This document shows positions 45,958 through 56,733 of a stretch of 64,000 nt of DNA, one piece after another. The first letter of the stretch is position 1, and each line of letters opens with the position of its first letter. Both the position numbers and the translations under genes were made by a program. Source of the DNA: Methylophaga marina (GTDB lineage Bacteria; Pseudomonadota; Gammaproteobacteria; Nitrosococcales; Methylophagaceae); the NCBI RefSeq assembly GCF_030296755.1, contig NZ_AP027741.1, positions 868,001-932,000 on the forward strand, read 5' to 3'. The notes beneath the pieces were generated by a model. That model was not told the origin of the DNA, searched no databases, and saw nothing but the letters and a program-made list of their open reading frames with translations.

Positions 45958-46895
45958 CAGCCCTCACCTCTGAAGCTTGTTTCTAAAATGCGGCAGACTA
46001 AATCATCGAATGACATTCCAGCTTGCTTCGCAGCCATGGGGACTAGACTGTGATCGGTCATACCGGGAACACTGTTTGCTTCAAGTAAAAACAGATTGCC
46101 TTGCTTGTCACGCATAAAGTCGATACGCCCCCATCCTTGCATGCCTAGGGCATTAAAGGCTTTTAACGCGATGTCTTGCATACCTTTTTCAACATCGGCT
46201 TCCAAACCGCAGGGACATAAATATTCAGTGTCATTGGCGTGATACTTGGCGTCAAAATCATAAAATTCATGTGGCGTTTTTAACCGGATGGCAGGTAAAG
46301 CTTCACCGTCTAAAATGGCAACGGTATATTCCTCCCCGTGTATCCACTGCTCAGCGATAACATCGGTGTCATATTTCAATGCCAAATCAATGGCCTTTTG
46401 TAAGTCACTGTGGTCATTGACCTTGGACATTCCAATGCTGGAACCTTCGTTAACAGGCTTAATGATGAGAGGTAGCCCTAAATCAGCAACTAATTCATCG
46501 GTATTGGTTTGTGCAGACACAGGAACAAACAGGGCAGTTGGTAAACCCTGTTGAATCCACGCTAATTTGCTCAATCGTTTGTTCATAGACAGTACAGAAG
46601 CACTAATTGCACTTCCGGTGTAAGGCAGATTGATGGCCTGTAAAAAACCTTGAATTTCACCATCTTCACCGCCACGTCCATGGAGGACGATAAACGCACG
46701 ATCAAATTCACCACTGTTCATTTTTTGACAGATATCGAAGCTGACATCGATGCCATACGCATCGATACCACTACGTTGTAAGCCAGCTAATACCGCATTG
46801 CCACTAATGAGTGAAATCTCACGTTCAGCAGATCGGCCGCCCATCAGTACAGCAACACGACCAAATTCAGCAGCAGACACAGTGTGTTTTATCAT
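45957..46895 (-). CDS. ddl: D-alanine--D-alanine ligase
   Basis: Makes D-Ala-D-Ala for the pentapeptide. The 312-residue ATP-grasp enzyme shows VAVLMGGRSAEREISLISG, LPLIIKPVNEGSSIGMSKV, GEEYTVAILDG and LLEANSVPGMTDHSLVP. Position between murB and ftsQ favours DdlB. Overlaps both neighbours by 1-4 bases. Confidence 0.96.
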   Translation of the reverse strand: MIKHTVSAAEFGRVAVLMGGRSAEREISLISGNAVLAGLQRSGIDAYGIDVSFDICQKMNSGEFDRAFIVLHGRGGEDGEIQGFLQAINLPYTGSAISASVLSMNKRLSKLAWIQQGLPTALFVPVSAQTNTDELVADLGLPLIIKPVNEGSSIGMSKVNDHSDLQKAIDLALKYDTDVIAEQWIHGEEYTVAILDGEALPAIRLKTPHEFYDFDAKYHANDTEYLCPCGLEADVEKGMQDIALKAFNALGMQGWGRIDFMRDKQGNLFLLEANSVPGMTDHSLVPMAAKQAGMSFDDLVCRILETSFRGEG

Positions 46896-47781
46896 GATGG
46901 CTCTCCGATTATATGCACTTCTGGAATCAGCTTAACGCCGTGCTCTTGCTCAACCCGTTGCTGTACTTCAAAGATGAGTGTCTCGATGTCTTTTGCTGTG
47001 GCATCACCATTATTAACGATAAAGTTTGCATGTTTATCTGACACACTGGCACCGCCCACTGTGAGTCCTTTCAGACCACTGACTTCAATCAAACGACCAG
47101 AAAAGTCGCCTGGTGGGTTTCGAAAAACTGAACCAGCACAAGGTTGATTGGTGGGTTGACTGATATTTCTTTTTTCAGTAGGTCGCGGATAAGCTCCAGC
47201 TCAGTCTCTTTATCACCTTGTTCAAATCGCATTTTTGCTGCTACGAACCACTGATTTTCTGGCAAGTTCACATGACGGTAGCTGACCTCAAACTGATCAG
47301 CATTGTAGAGATGTAACTCACCTTGTTTATCAATCGTTGTGACTTCTACGACGGAGTCCCATGTCTCAATACCATGAGCACCAGCATTCATGGCTAAGGC
47401 GCCACCTAAAGTACCCGGTATCCCTGCCCAGAAAGCAGCACCTTTTAAGCCAGCCTTCGCCGCTTGTTTCGCTAACTTGCTGCAATAGAGTCCGACTTCT
47501 GCCGTAATCTCATTATCAGTGACATCGATGGTTTGTAATGCGCCGGCAGTGACAATCACAGTGCCGGCAAAACCACCATCACGAATTAATAAGTTACTAC
47601 CCAGACCGACCCATAGCACAGGTTCTTCTGCAGGTAGTTGTTGTAAAAACAGGGCGAGATCATTTCTGTCGGTAGGACGGTAAAGCTGTTTTGCCGGCCC
47701 TCCTACACGCCATGAGTTATAACGAAAGAGTGGCTCATTTGTTTTTAGTTCACCTTTTAAAGTCCGAGGTAATGCCATCAT
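46892..47781 (-). CDS. murB: UDP-N-acetylenolpyruvoylglucosamine reductase MurB (frame interrupted by a 1-base loss)
   Basis: MurB reduces the enolpyruvyl group to make UDP-MurNAc, using FAD and NADPH. The first part is clear ([48 protein letters not shown]). After [10 protein letters not shown] the frame is lost. With one more base in the T6 run at 47170-47175 (A on the coding strand) it continues [20 protein letters not shown], containing the catalytic Ser-type GSVFRNP motif, then [15 protein letters not shown] and HANFIVN. The mended protein is 296 residues. The gene is essential and I see no second copy, so a sequencing error is the natural reading. Overlaps murC and ddl by 4 bases. Confidence 0.93.
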
Positions 47782-49202
47782 TCAGCACCCCCATCGTTTA
47801 AGATCTCAGGTAAAGCCTGTGCCATCCGGCCGATATCACCAGCACCTAATGTCAACAACACATCGCCGTCTTGTAGTAAGCCCGGTAATAATGCGTAGAG
47901 TTCCTGCTTGTCTTCTGCAAATACAGGCTCAACCTGACCACGCAAGCGGATAGCCCGACATAAACTACGTGCGTCTGCCCCGGCAATTTTTGCTTCACCG
48001 GCTGGATAGACCTCTAACACAACTAGCACATCAACACTGGATAAGACATGCGCAAAATCTTCAAACAAGTCACGTGTGCGTGTGTAGCGATGAGGTTGGA
48101 ATACCAATACTAAACGGTTATTTGGCCAACCACCGCGTGTGGCGGCAAGCGTCGCTGCGATTTCAGTTGGATGATGCCCATAATCATCAATCAGCATGGC
48201 CTGACCTGTACCCGCTTTAACCTGACCCAGTAGATTAAAGCGTCGCCCTACACCATCAAACTTCAGTAAGGCTCTTTGGCAATCAGTGACACTGACATCA
48301 AGGTTACGTGCTACAGCCATGGCAGCAGTCGCATTCAAGGCATTGTGTAAGCCAGGCATATTCAATGTGACAGGGAAGCTCTGTCCTGAGCGTTTCTCTA
48401 CCACGGTGAAAAAGCTTTGCCCCTGATGTTGCGTGAGTTCCATTAACTGATAATCAGCATCAGGGTTTTGTCCGTAAGTGATAAACGGTCTGGTTACATC
48501 AGCCAATAACGATTGGATAACCGGATCATCAAGACATAACACTGCCAGTCCATAGAATGGTAAGTGATGAAGAAACTCAATGAAGGTGGCCTTCAATTTG
48601 CCAAAATCACCGTCATATGTCGCCATATGATCTTCATCAATATTCGTCACCACCGCAATCATTGGCTGCAGGTATAAGAATGATGCGTCACTTTCATCAG
48701 CTTCAGCGACCAGATAACGCCCTGTACCCAAACGCGCGTTCGTGCCGGCACTATTTAAACGTCCACCAATCACAAAGGTAGGATCCAGCTCGCCTTCGCT
48801 TAATAAGGCGGCTATCAAGCTGGTTGTTGTGGTTTTACCATGCGTTCCTGCTACAGCAATGCCATAACTAAATCGCATCAGCTCGGCCAACATTTCCGCT
48901 CTGGGTACAACAGGAATCAATTGCTCTCTGGCTGCCACTAATTCAACATTATCTTCGCTGACAGCAGTAGTAACGACCACCACATCAGCATCGTCAAGAT
49001 ACGATGCATCATGGCCAATCATAATGGTCGCACCCAGACTACGAAGATGCTTGATCAAGCTGTTCTCAGCTAAATCACTACCACTAACTTGATAACCCAA
49101 GTTCAATAATACTTCTGCGATACCGCCCATACCCACGCCACCAATACCGATGAAGTGGATATGCTTAACGCGGCTCTGCATGGCTGAGGTCAGTCTATCC
49201 AT
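47778..49202 (-). CDS. murC: UDP-N-acetylmuramate--L-alanine ligase MurC
   Basis: Adds L-Ala to UDP-MurNAc. The 474-residue product has [19 protein letters not shown], the ATP loop [26 protein letters not shown], and [17 protein letters not shown] 49202 lies 8 bases inside murG and gives the standard start [12 protein letters not shown]. An in-frame ATG 23 codons upstream has no family support. Confidence 0.96.
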   Translation of the reverse strand: MDRLTSAMQSRVKHIHFIGIGGVGMGGIAEVLLNLGYQVSGSDLAENSLIKHLRSLGATIMIGHDASYLDDADVVVVTTAVSEDNVELVAAREQLIPVVPRAEMLAELMRFSYGIAVAGTHGKTTTTSLIAALLSEGELDPTFVIGGRLNSAGTNARLGTGRYLVAEADESDASFLYLQPMIAVVTNIDEDHMATYDGDFGKLKATFIEFLHHLPFYGLAVLCLDDPVIQSLLADVTRPFITYGQNPDADYQLMELTQHQGQSFFTVVEKRSGQSFPVTLNMPGLHNALNATAAMAVARNLDVSVTDCQRALLKFDGVGRRFNLLGQVKAGTGQAMLIDDYGHHPTEIAATLAATRGGWPNNRLVLVFQPHRYTRTRDLFEDFAHVLSSVDVLVVLEVYPAGEAKIAGADARSLCRAIRLRGQVEPVFAEDKQELYALLPGLLQDGDVLLTLGAGDIGRMAQALPEILNDGGAE

Positions 49203-50271
49203 TGGCAGCCTCCATACAAATATCAGCGATATGCGCTGCTGTGCCCATTTTTGCGACTTGTTTTGCCGCATTTGCCATGTTTAATAACCCTTCTCTATCA
49301 CCATCTAATCTACGAACCGTATTCGTTATCACATCAGCATCTAAATGTTGATCTGCCATTAAAATTGCTGCATTCGCATCCACCAAGACAGCGGCATTGT
49401 GGGTCTGATGATCATCCACGGCATATGGATAAGGCACTAAAATTGATGCAATACCGGCCGCAGCGACTTCTGCCACAGTCAGTGCGCCAGCTCGGCATAT
49501 CACTAAATCAGCCCATGCATATGCCGCTGCCATATCCTCAATAAACTCTTTAACATCAGCCTCAACACCAGCGTCTTTATATGATTGGCGGCAATCATCA
49601 CTATGCTTGCTACCACACTGATGGATGACTTCAGGACGATGGTCAGCGGATATCTTGGCTAAGGCTTGCGGCACGTAAGTATTCAATGACCGGGCGCCCA
49701 GGCTTCCGCCCAGGACCAATAGATTTAATCGACCTGATTTTTCTGTCTGACGAAGGTGTGGCATTGGTAAATCTTCAATCGTTTTCCTCACCGGATTACC
49801 AACCCACTCTGCATCGATTTTTTTATCAAAACTGTCAGGGAAACCGGTTAGCACTTTGTCTGCTAATTTTGCTAATAAACGGTTCGTCAGACCTGGAATC
49901 GCATTTTGCTCATGAATAATTAATGGTTTTCCCATCAACCATGCTGCAAATCCACCAGGACCAGAGGCAAAACCACCCAGCCCCATCACTACATCAGGTT
50001 TTAATTGACGAATGAGTGAGCCCGCTTCCAGTATCGCTTTGACGACTTTAAATGGCGCCATTAACCAACCAAGCACACCATTCCCACGTAAGCCTTTGAC
50101 TTTAATTTCTGATAATAGATAGCCAGCTGCAGGCACTAATTTCGCTTCAATACCATGAGCGGTACCAATCCACGATACTTCAACATCTCTCAGACGTAAC
50201 TCTTCTGCCACCGCAAGCGCAGGGAAGACATGTCCACCGGTACCACCCGCCATAATCATGACTCTTTTCAT
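49195..50271 (-). CDS. murG: Lipid II synthase MurG
   Basis: The glycosyltransferase that adds GlcNAc to lipid I at the inner face of the membrane. The 358-residue GT-B protein shows [33 protein letters not shown] and the donor site [19 protein letters not shown]. Overlaps ftsW by 4 and murC by 8 bases. Confidence 0.97.
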   Translation of the reverse strand: MKRVMIMAGGTGGHVFPALAVAEELRLRDVEVSWIGTAHGIEAKLVPAAGYLLSEIKVKGLRGNGVLGWLMAPFKVVKAILEAGSLIRQLKPDVVMGLGGFASGPGGFAAWLMGKPLIIHEQNAIPGLTNRLLAKLADKVLTGFPDSFDKKIDAEWVGNPVRKTIEDLPMPHLRQTEKSGRLNLLVLGGSLGARSLNTYVPQALAKISADHRPEVIHQCGSKHSDDCRQSYKDAGVEADVKEFIEDMAAAYAWADLVICRAGALTVAEVAAAGIASILVPYPYAVDDHQTHNAAVLVDANAAILMADQHLDADVITNTVRRLDGDREGLLNMANAAKQVAKMGTAAHIADICMEAANG

Positions 50272-51407
50272 CGTCTGATCCTCGCTGAGGCTTTTTCAGG
50301 TATTCGTGTTTCCATATCGACACGGAATAACAGTGCAATCGCCGCACACACAATCACCAAACTACTGCCGCCATAACTCATTAATGGCAAAGTCAGACCT
50401 TTTGTCGGAAGCGCCCCCATGTTCACACCAATATTGACGCAAGCCTGTAACCCCAACCAAATGCCGATGCCATAAGCGATCTGTGCACCAAATACTTGTC
50501 CAGCCTGCTCTGCAGCTCGTCCGATCGCTAGGGCTCTCCAGATAAACACGAAGAACAACACAATGACAGTCAGTGCACCAATCAGTCCCAGTTCTTCTGC
50601 AATAATCGAATACAGAAAGTCGGTATGCGCTTCTGGTAAATAAAATAACTTCTGCATACTGCTACCAAGGCCCACACCGAACCAATCGCCACGACCAAAG
50701 GCAATGAGTGCCTGTGTTAACTGAAAACCACTACCAAATGGGTCAGCCCAAGGGTCCATAAAACTCTGTAAACGTTCCAGACGGTATGGTGCAATCCAGA
50801 CCAGCATCGCAAATAGCAGCCCCATCACACCAATCAATGTCGCAAACACATCTAATCTGGCACCACCTAAAAACAGCATGGCAAGCACGGTTGACATGAT
50901 CACCACCATCGATCCCATATCAGGTTGTAATAACAACAATAAGGCGGCTACACCTAACAGGGTCAGTGGCGCTAAGACTTTTAAAAATGAGACGTGCAGC
51001 TGTCCATGGTGACGTTGCAAGTAATCAGCAATGTAGATAATGGCAAACAGCTTAATCAGCTCTGCTACTTGTAAATTGACAGGGCCAAGAGGTAACCAGC
51101 GTGAGCTGCCATTGACTTCACGTCCAACGCCTGGAATAAGCACCATAATTAACATCGCCACACCAGCCATTAGCAGTTGTGGGGCAATGCGCTGCCAAAC
51201 GGCTAATCTGACAGAAATGAATCCCCAGGCAATGGCTATACCCACTGCAGCAAAGGCAAACTGGCGTATGAAAAAGTATAAAGGTTGCTCAAGACGACTA
51301 TCTGCAACAGTAATCGACGCAGAACACACCATCACAAGACCGATAAACAGCAATGCGCCGGTAGAAAACAACAAGCTTTTATCAAATTGCAGTGAAGACT
51401 CACTCAT
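50268..51407 (-). CDS. ftsW: Peptidoglycan glycosyltransferase FtsW
   Basis: A SEDS-family polymerase of the divisome that works with FtsI. The 379-residue protein has about ten membrane segments, LLQPDMGSMVVIMSTVLA, and the catalytic-region motif AHTDFLYSIIAEELGLIG, then LPTKGLTLPLMSYGGSSL. Overlaps murD and murG by 4 bases. Confidence 0.96.
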   Translation of the reverse strand: MSESSLQFDKSLLFSTGALLFIGLVMVCSASITVADSRLEQPLYFFIRQFAFAAVGIAIAWGFISVRLAVWQRIAPQLLMAGVAMLIMVLIPGVGREVNGSSRWLPLGPVNLQVAELIKLFAIIYIADYLQRHHGQLHVSFLKVLAPLTLLGVAALLLLLQPDMGSMVVIMSTVLAMLFLGGARLDVFATLIGVMGLLFAMLVWIAPYRLERLQSFMDPWADPFGSGFQLTQALIAFGRGDWFGVGLGSSMQKLFYLPEAHTDFLYSIIAEELGLIGALTVIVLFFVFIWRALAIGRAAEQAGQVFGAQIAYGIGIWLGLQACVNIGVNMGALPTKGLTLPLMSYGGSSLVIVCAAIALLFRVDMETRIPEKASARIRR

Positions 51408-52758
51408 GCTGCAATCTCCCTAACGGCTTGTTCGAAACAATTTCCACGTTCAACATAGCTACTGAACATATCGAAACTGGCACAGGCAGGAGACAATAAA
51501 ACATTGTCGCCTTCCAACGCGATTTGCTGTGCAATTTTAACAGCATCAGCCATATCTTTTGCTTGAAGCTGATCAACACCAGTCGGAATGACTTGGGCGA
51601 TTTTATCGGCATCTAATCCCAGCAGAATAACTGCCTTCACTGAGGCTTTGAGTGATGGTGTCAGTTCCGAAAAATCCTGTTCTTTTCCGACGCCACCAGC
51701 AATGAGAATAATTCTGCCATTACCTGCCAACCCGTTAATGGCGGCAACTGATGCACCCACATTGGTTGCTTTAGAATCATTAAACCAACGCACACCATTC
51801 AGCTGTCTGACGAGACGACAACGATGTGGTAGGCCTTTATATTCTCGAATGGCTGACAACATGGATGACATGGGTAATGCCATCGCTGAGCCCAGTGCCA
51901 GCGCTGCCAGCGCATTGGCAATATTATGCATACCAACGATTTTCATCTGATCGATGGGTAATAAGGGATATTCGCCCTCAGCTAGCCATGTTTGTCCTTC
52001 TGTTTCTAATAAACCGAAGTCGACGCCTTGTGACTCATGAAGACTAAAACCGATAATGTTTCGGCCAGGCTGGCTCATGCTGTTCACAATCGGGTCATCC
52101 CGATTAATCACCATGACACCATCACCGTTAAAGATGGTTTGCTTAGCGCGTTGATAAGCCTCTACGGAGTCATATCTGTCCATGTGATCCGGACTGACAT
52201 TCAGCACAACAGCAGCAAAAGCATTCAATGAACGCACAGTTTCTAGCTGGAAACTGGATAGTTCAAGAATATAGAAATCGGGAGCGGACTCTTCTAACAG
52301 ATCTAAAGCGGGTGTTCCTAAATTCCCCCTGCTCTGACTGTTTTCCCTGACACTTGTGCCATCAGGGCCAAAAGCGTGGTGACCGTGCTTTTACCATTTG
52401 AACCTGTAATCGCCACAATAGGCGCATCAGCATAGCGAGCAAACAACTCAATATCACCCACAATCTCAATGCCTGCCTGGCGTGCAATTTCAAATTCAGG
52501 AAGACGCGGATCGACTCCAGGACTCAAAACAATCAGATCAGCTTTTAAGATCCAGTCCTGATCCAGCCCGCCGGTTTTAATTAATACTTGTGGATACGCA
52601 TTTTTCACATCCTGAACAGAAGGTGGATTCTCACGGGTATCCATGATGGCAATACCTAGCGCTCTATTGGCTAAAAAGCGAGCACACGATAACCCGGTCT
52701 GACCCAGACCGATGATTAGGCAATTTTTATGTGAAAGACTATTCATGCCGTATGTCAT
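51404..52758 (-). CDS. murD: UDP-N-acetylmuramoylalanine--D-glutamate ligase MurD (frame interrupted by a 1-base loss)
   Basis: Adds D-Glu to the precursor. The N-terminal part has [16 protein letters not shown] and the ATP loop [17 protein letters not shown], then runs to VRAGGI and meets a stop. One more base in the C5 run at 52325-52329 (G on the coding strand) continues [52 protein letters not shown] and [19 protein letters not shown], giving a 451-residue MurD. It is essential and no other copy is seen here, so the break is probably an artefact. Overlaps mraY and ftsW by 4 bases. Confidence 0.93.
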
Positions 52759-53837
52759 CGTATTTTCAACGTTGCTAGACCAATCAATACCAGAAAGACT
52801 GTCACAATCCAGAACCGGACGATGATCCGTGGTTCTGGCCAGCCTTTGAGCTCATAATGATGGTGAATCGGTGCCATAAGAAATACACGTTTACCGCGCA
52901 GCTTGTATGAGCCCACTTGAATCATGACCGACAGTGTTTCAATCACAAACACGCCTCCCATGATCAGTAAAACCAACTCTTGTCTGACTAATACGGCTAC
53001 TGTACCCAGTGCGGCACCCAGTGCCAGGGCACCCACATCCCCCATAAAGACTTGTGCGGGATAGGTATTGAACCAAAGAAAACCGAGTCCAGCTCCCACC
53101 ATAGCCGCACAGAAAACAACGAGTTCGCCGGCACTTGGAATAAAGGGAATTTGTAAATAGCTTGCAAACTCAAAGTGTCCAGCGACATAACTGAATAAGC
53201 CTAATGCAGCCGCGACCATCACCGTAGGCATAATGGCTAGGCCGTCCAGGCCATCGGTCAAATTCACTGCATTGCTGCTACCCACAATCACCAAATAAGT
53301 CAGCAGCATGTACCAACCACCCAAAGGAATCACAATCTCTTTAAAAAACGGCACGATCAATTGCGTTTCAGCCGGCACAGTGACCGTCATAAATAAAAAG
53401 ATAGCTGCTCCGGCACCAAAGACAGATTGCCAAAAATATTTATATCGGCTCAGCAAACCACGAGGGTCTTGACGAACTAATTTGATGTAGTCATCTACAA
53501 ATCCAATCAGCCCAAAAGCTAATGTAATAATCAAAACTACCCAGACATAACGGTTGGTCAGGTCAGCCCAAAGTAGTGTGCTGACAGCAATTGCCACCAA
53601 TATCAGAGCGCCACCCATGGTGGGTGTGCCTTTCTTGCTGAAATGAGATTCTGGACCATCTTGTCTGACAACCTGACCAATCTGTCTAAAACTCAAATGA
53701 CGGATCATGGTCGGTCCGATAATCAATGCAATACCCAAGGCCGTCATGACCCCAAGAATGGCTCTCAGTGTCAGGTACTGAAACACGTTAAAGCCACTGT
53801 AGTATTGGCTCATATAATCACTCAATAACAGCAGCAT
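52755..53837 (-). CDS. mraY: Phospho-MurNAc-pentapeptide translocase MraY
   Basis: Forms lipid I on undecaprenyl phosphate. The 360-residue, ten-span protein has [40 protein letters not shown], the [10 protein letters not shown] motif and [12 protein letters not shown]. Overlaps murF by a single base (TAATG) and murD by 4. Confidence 0.97.
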   Translation of the reverse strand: MLLLLSDYMSQYYSGFNVFQYLTLRAILGVMTALGIALIIGPTMIRHLSFRQIGQVVRQDGPESHFSKKGTPTMGGALILVAIAVSTLLWADLTNRYVWVVLIITLAFGLIGFVDDYIKLVRQDPRGLLSRYKYFWQSVFGAGAAIFLFMTVTVPAETQLIVPFFKEIVIPLGGWYMLLTYLVIVGSSNAVNLTDGLDGLAIMPTVMVAAALGLFSYVAGHFEFASYLQIPFIPSAGELVVFCAAMVGAGLGFLWFNTYPAQVFMGDVGALALGAALGTVAVLVRQELVLLIMGGVFVIETLSVMIQVGSYKLRGKRVFLMAPIHHHYELKGWPEPRIIVRFWIVTVFLVLIGLATLKIR

Positions 53838-55192
53838 TACTGTGCCTCCGAGGCTAGCGCATCGGCTAATTTATCCAATTGCATAAAACGTGATCCTTTA
53901 ATCAAACAGGTCACATCTGCTGTTAAGGTGTTTTGCAAAAGCTGTTGCAATGTTTGTATGTCCTCAAAATGAATGGCGTTATCACCAAACTCAGCAGCTG
54001 CGAGCTGGCTCTTCTCTCCCACCGTAAATAGCGATGTCACGCCTGCGGCTTTTGCTTGTAAGCCCATGCTCTGATGAATGGCATCACACTCACCACCTAA
54101 CTCACCAAAATCTCCCAGAACCAACCAACGAGGTTCATCAAAACCAGACAAGGTTTCCAATGCCCGCAGGTAGGAGCCGGGATTAGCGTTGTAGGTATCG
54201 TCAATCAAGCGACTCCCTGACAAACCTTTACGCATTTGTAAGCGGTGAGGTACGGCTTGTAGTGTGTTCAGCCCGCGAACCATTGCATCAACAGGAATAT
54301 TCAGCGCCACACATATGGCTATGGCCGCCAACGCGTTGTTCACATTATGTAAGCCGGGCAAAGGTATAGTCATATGGTGGTTAATACCATCAATATGAAC
54401 AAGGAAATGACTTGCCGCAGGCTCTGGCTGGATATAGTCGGCGAAGATATCCACTTTTGTTTGCAATCCAAAACGGATAGTTTTTCTACCCGCAATCAAG
54501 GGTTGCCATATCGATTCGTATGGCATATCGGCATTTACCACTGCAATGCCGTTCTTTTTCAATCCTTGATAAATACTGCCTTTTTCTTTAGCTATACTCT
54601 CTTCGCTACCTAAACCTTCGATATGGGCAGACGCAATATTATTAATCACTGAAACATCGGGTGATACGATACTCATCAGATAAGCAATTTCGCCCGGATG
54701 GTTTGTGCCCATCTCAATCACCGCATAGTCATCCGATTTGTCAATACGACAAATGGTTAAAGGCACGCCCAGATCGTTATTTAAATTGCCTTGTGTTGCA
54801 GTGACTGTGCCCACTTCAGACAAAATAGCTTTGACCATTTCTTTTAGGCTGGTTTTACCATTACTGCCAGTGATGGCGATAACTTTTGCATGGCATTCTG
54901 CTAACCAGGCTTTTGCAATTTGTCCAAAAGCTATTCGAACATCATCTACCTTGATCTGTGGTAATTCATCATCTTGATATTCACTAACTAATGCCGCGAC
55001 AGCACCATTTTCTCTGGCTTTTGCTAAGTAGGTATGACCATCGACATGTTCCCCTTTAAAGGCAATGAATAAATCACCTGGTGTCACTTTACGTGAATCA
55101 ATGACAGCACCTGTTACCACAACATCAGCAACGTCATTCTGGGCTGAGACAATCTCAGCAATCTGTGTAAGCGTTAGCTGAAGCCCCATCAA
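53837..55192 (-). CDS. murF: UDP-MurNAc-tripeptide--D-alanyl-D-alanine ligase MurF
   Basis: Adds D-Ala-D-Ala, completing the pentapeptide. The 451-residue product has the ATP loop [50 protein letters not shown] and [10 protein letters not shown]. Overlaps murE by 4 bases. Confidence 0.97.
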   Translation of the reverse strand: MMGLQLTLTQIAEIVSAQNDVADVVVTGAVIDSRKVTPGDLFIAFKGEHVDGHTYLAKARENGAVAALVSEYQDDELPQIKVDDVRIAFGQIAKAWLAECHAKVIAITGSNGKTSLKEMVKAILSEVGTVTATQGNLNNDLGVPLTICRIDKSDDYAVIEMGTNHPGEIAYLMSIVSPDVSVINNIASAHIEGLGSEESIAKEKGSIYQGLKKNGIAVVNADMPYESIWQPLIAGRKTIRFGLQTKVDIFADYIQPEPAASHFLVHIDGINHHMTIPLPGLHNVNNALAAIAICVALNIPVDAMVRGLNTLQAVPHRLQMRKGLSGSRLIDDTYNANPGSYLRALETLSGFDEPRWLVLGDFGELGGECDAIHQSMGLQAKAAGVTSLFTVGEKSQLAAAEFGDNAIHFEDIQTLQQLLQNTLTADVTCLIKGSRFMQLDKLADALASEAQ

Positions 55193-56733
55193 TGACCTCC
55201 CACCACGTTTTTTATGCCCGTTGAGTATGAGTCGAACACGGCTTTAACCACAGCCGCATCACTAAACGGATAGCGAACATGATTGATTTCCTGATAGGAC
55301 TCATGCCCCTTACCTGCAATCAGCACAATATCTTCTTGCTTGGCATGATTGATGGCATAGCTAATAGCTAGCTTACGATCGAGTTCAACGCGAATTTTCT
55401 GCGGTTCATCACACCCCGCCAGGATATCTTCAATAATCAGCAGATGGTCTTCGGTGCGAGGATTATCATCCGTAATAATGACCTGATTAGCTTCTCTTTC
55501 TGCGACTTTACCCATAAGTGGGCGCTTACCACGGTCTCTATCCCCGCCACATCCAAATACACACCAGAGCTGCCCCGTTTTGGGTAAGTGAACTTGCAAG
55601 GTCTTCAGTGCCTGATGTAATGCGTCAGGTGTGTGAGCATAGTCGATGACCACTGTGGATTGACCCGGCTGAGTATATGTTTGCATGCGCCCACTTACTG
55701 CCTGACATTGATTAATAGCTTCAGCGCATTGTTGTTGGTCTAGTCCCAGTGCTGTAAGCACACCTATCGCAGCCAGTATATTGTCAACATTGAACTCACC
55801 CAGTACTGGCAAGCTTACAGGCAGTTTATTTGCATTAACCTGCGCTTCAAAGGACACACCATCTGCTTTGTATGCGATCTGCTCTGCACGAATATTCACC
55901 TGATTTTGTGCACCGCCGTATGTCAGTAAGTTCACACCAGATTTCAGTTTCGAGATGACATCTGTACCAAAGGCATCATCTGCATTAATCACGGCGTATT
56001 CCACACTCTCCATATCAAACAAGCGTTTTTTTGCTGCAGCGTAGTTGGCCATGGTTTTGTGATAATCAAGGTGATCCCGGCTGAGGTTGGTCAGCACGGC
56101 CACATTGATATCAACACTATTTAATCGGCCTTGGGCTAGGGCGTGGGATGAAGCCTCCAATGCCACGTATTCACAGCCTTCACGCTTAAACTTCGCCAAC
56201 AGCTTCTGCATGGTAACGGGGTCAGGCGTTGTCATCCCGGTCATTTCCAGATCACACAAACGCCCTGCTCCCATGGTGCCAATCACACCACATGGTTTGT
56301 TTATTGACTCCAATGCTTGGGCGATAAATTGACTGACTGAGGTCTTACCATTGGTCCCGGTGACAGCAATCACAGTCATGCCCTTGGACGGGTGGTCGTA
56401 AAAACGTGCCGCTATAAATCCAGCTTTTTCAGCTAGATTTTCAACTGAGTAAGCCATAACCACTGCTTCAGTGAGCATTTGAAGCTCAGTCTCAGTTAAG
56501 GGTTGTTGCTCATCAATCAGGACAGCAAAAATATCCTTTTCCAATGCTTGTCGAAGGTGCTTTTCTCTATCCAACGTATTTTTAGCTAAAGCCAGAAACA
56601 GACCACCGGCAGCAACCCGTCGGCTGTCCATACTGATATCGCTCAATGTACATTCTTGTAAGGTGGATTTATCCACAACAAGATCACTGAGTAATGCCAT
56701 CAACGACTGAGATTTTACAATTGAAGTCATCAT
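55189..56733 (-). CDS. murE: UDP-MurNAc-tripeptide synthetase MurE (meso-DAP type)
   Basis: Adds the third residue of the stem peptide. The 514-residue product has AVTGTNGKTSVSQFIAQAL, LEASSHALAQGRL, the carbamylated-Lys region, and the specificity motif DNPR in TDDNPRTEDHLL, which marks meso-diaminopimelate, as expected for a Gram-negative. Overlaps ftsI and murF by 4 bases each. Confidence 0.96.
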   Translation of the reverse strand: MMTSIVKSQSLMALLSDLVVDKSTLQECTLSDISMDSRRVAAGGLFLALAKNTLDREKHLRQALEKDIFAVLIDEQQPLTETELQMLTEAVVMAYSVENLAEKAGFIAARFYDHPSKGMTVIAVTGTNGKTSVSQFIAQALESINKPCGVIGTMGAGRLCDLEMTGMTTPDPVTMQKLLAKFKREGCEYVALEASSHALAQGRLNSVDINVAVLTNLSRDHLDYHKTMANYAAAKKRLFDMESVEYAVINADDAFGTDVISKLKSGVNLLTYGGAQNQVNIRAEQIAYKADGVSFEAQVNANKLPVSLPVLGEFNVDNILAAIGVLTALGLDQQQCAEAINQCQAVSGRMQTYTQPGQSTVVIDYAHTPDALHQALKTLQVHLPKTGQLWCVFGCGGDRDRGKRPLMGKVAEREANQVIITDDNPRTEDHLLIIEDILAGCDEPQKIRVELDRKLAISYAINHAKQEDIVLIAGKGHESYQEINHVRYPFSDAAVVKAVFDSYSTGIKNVVGGH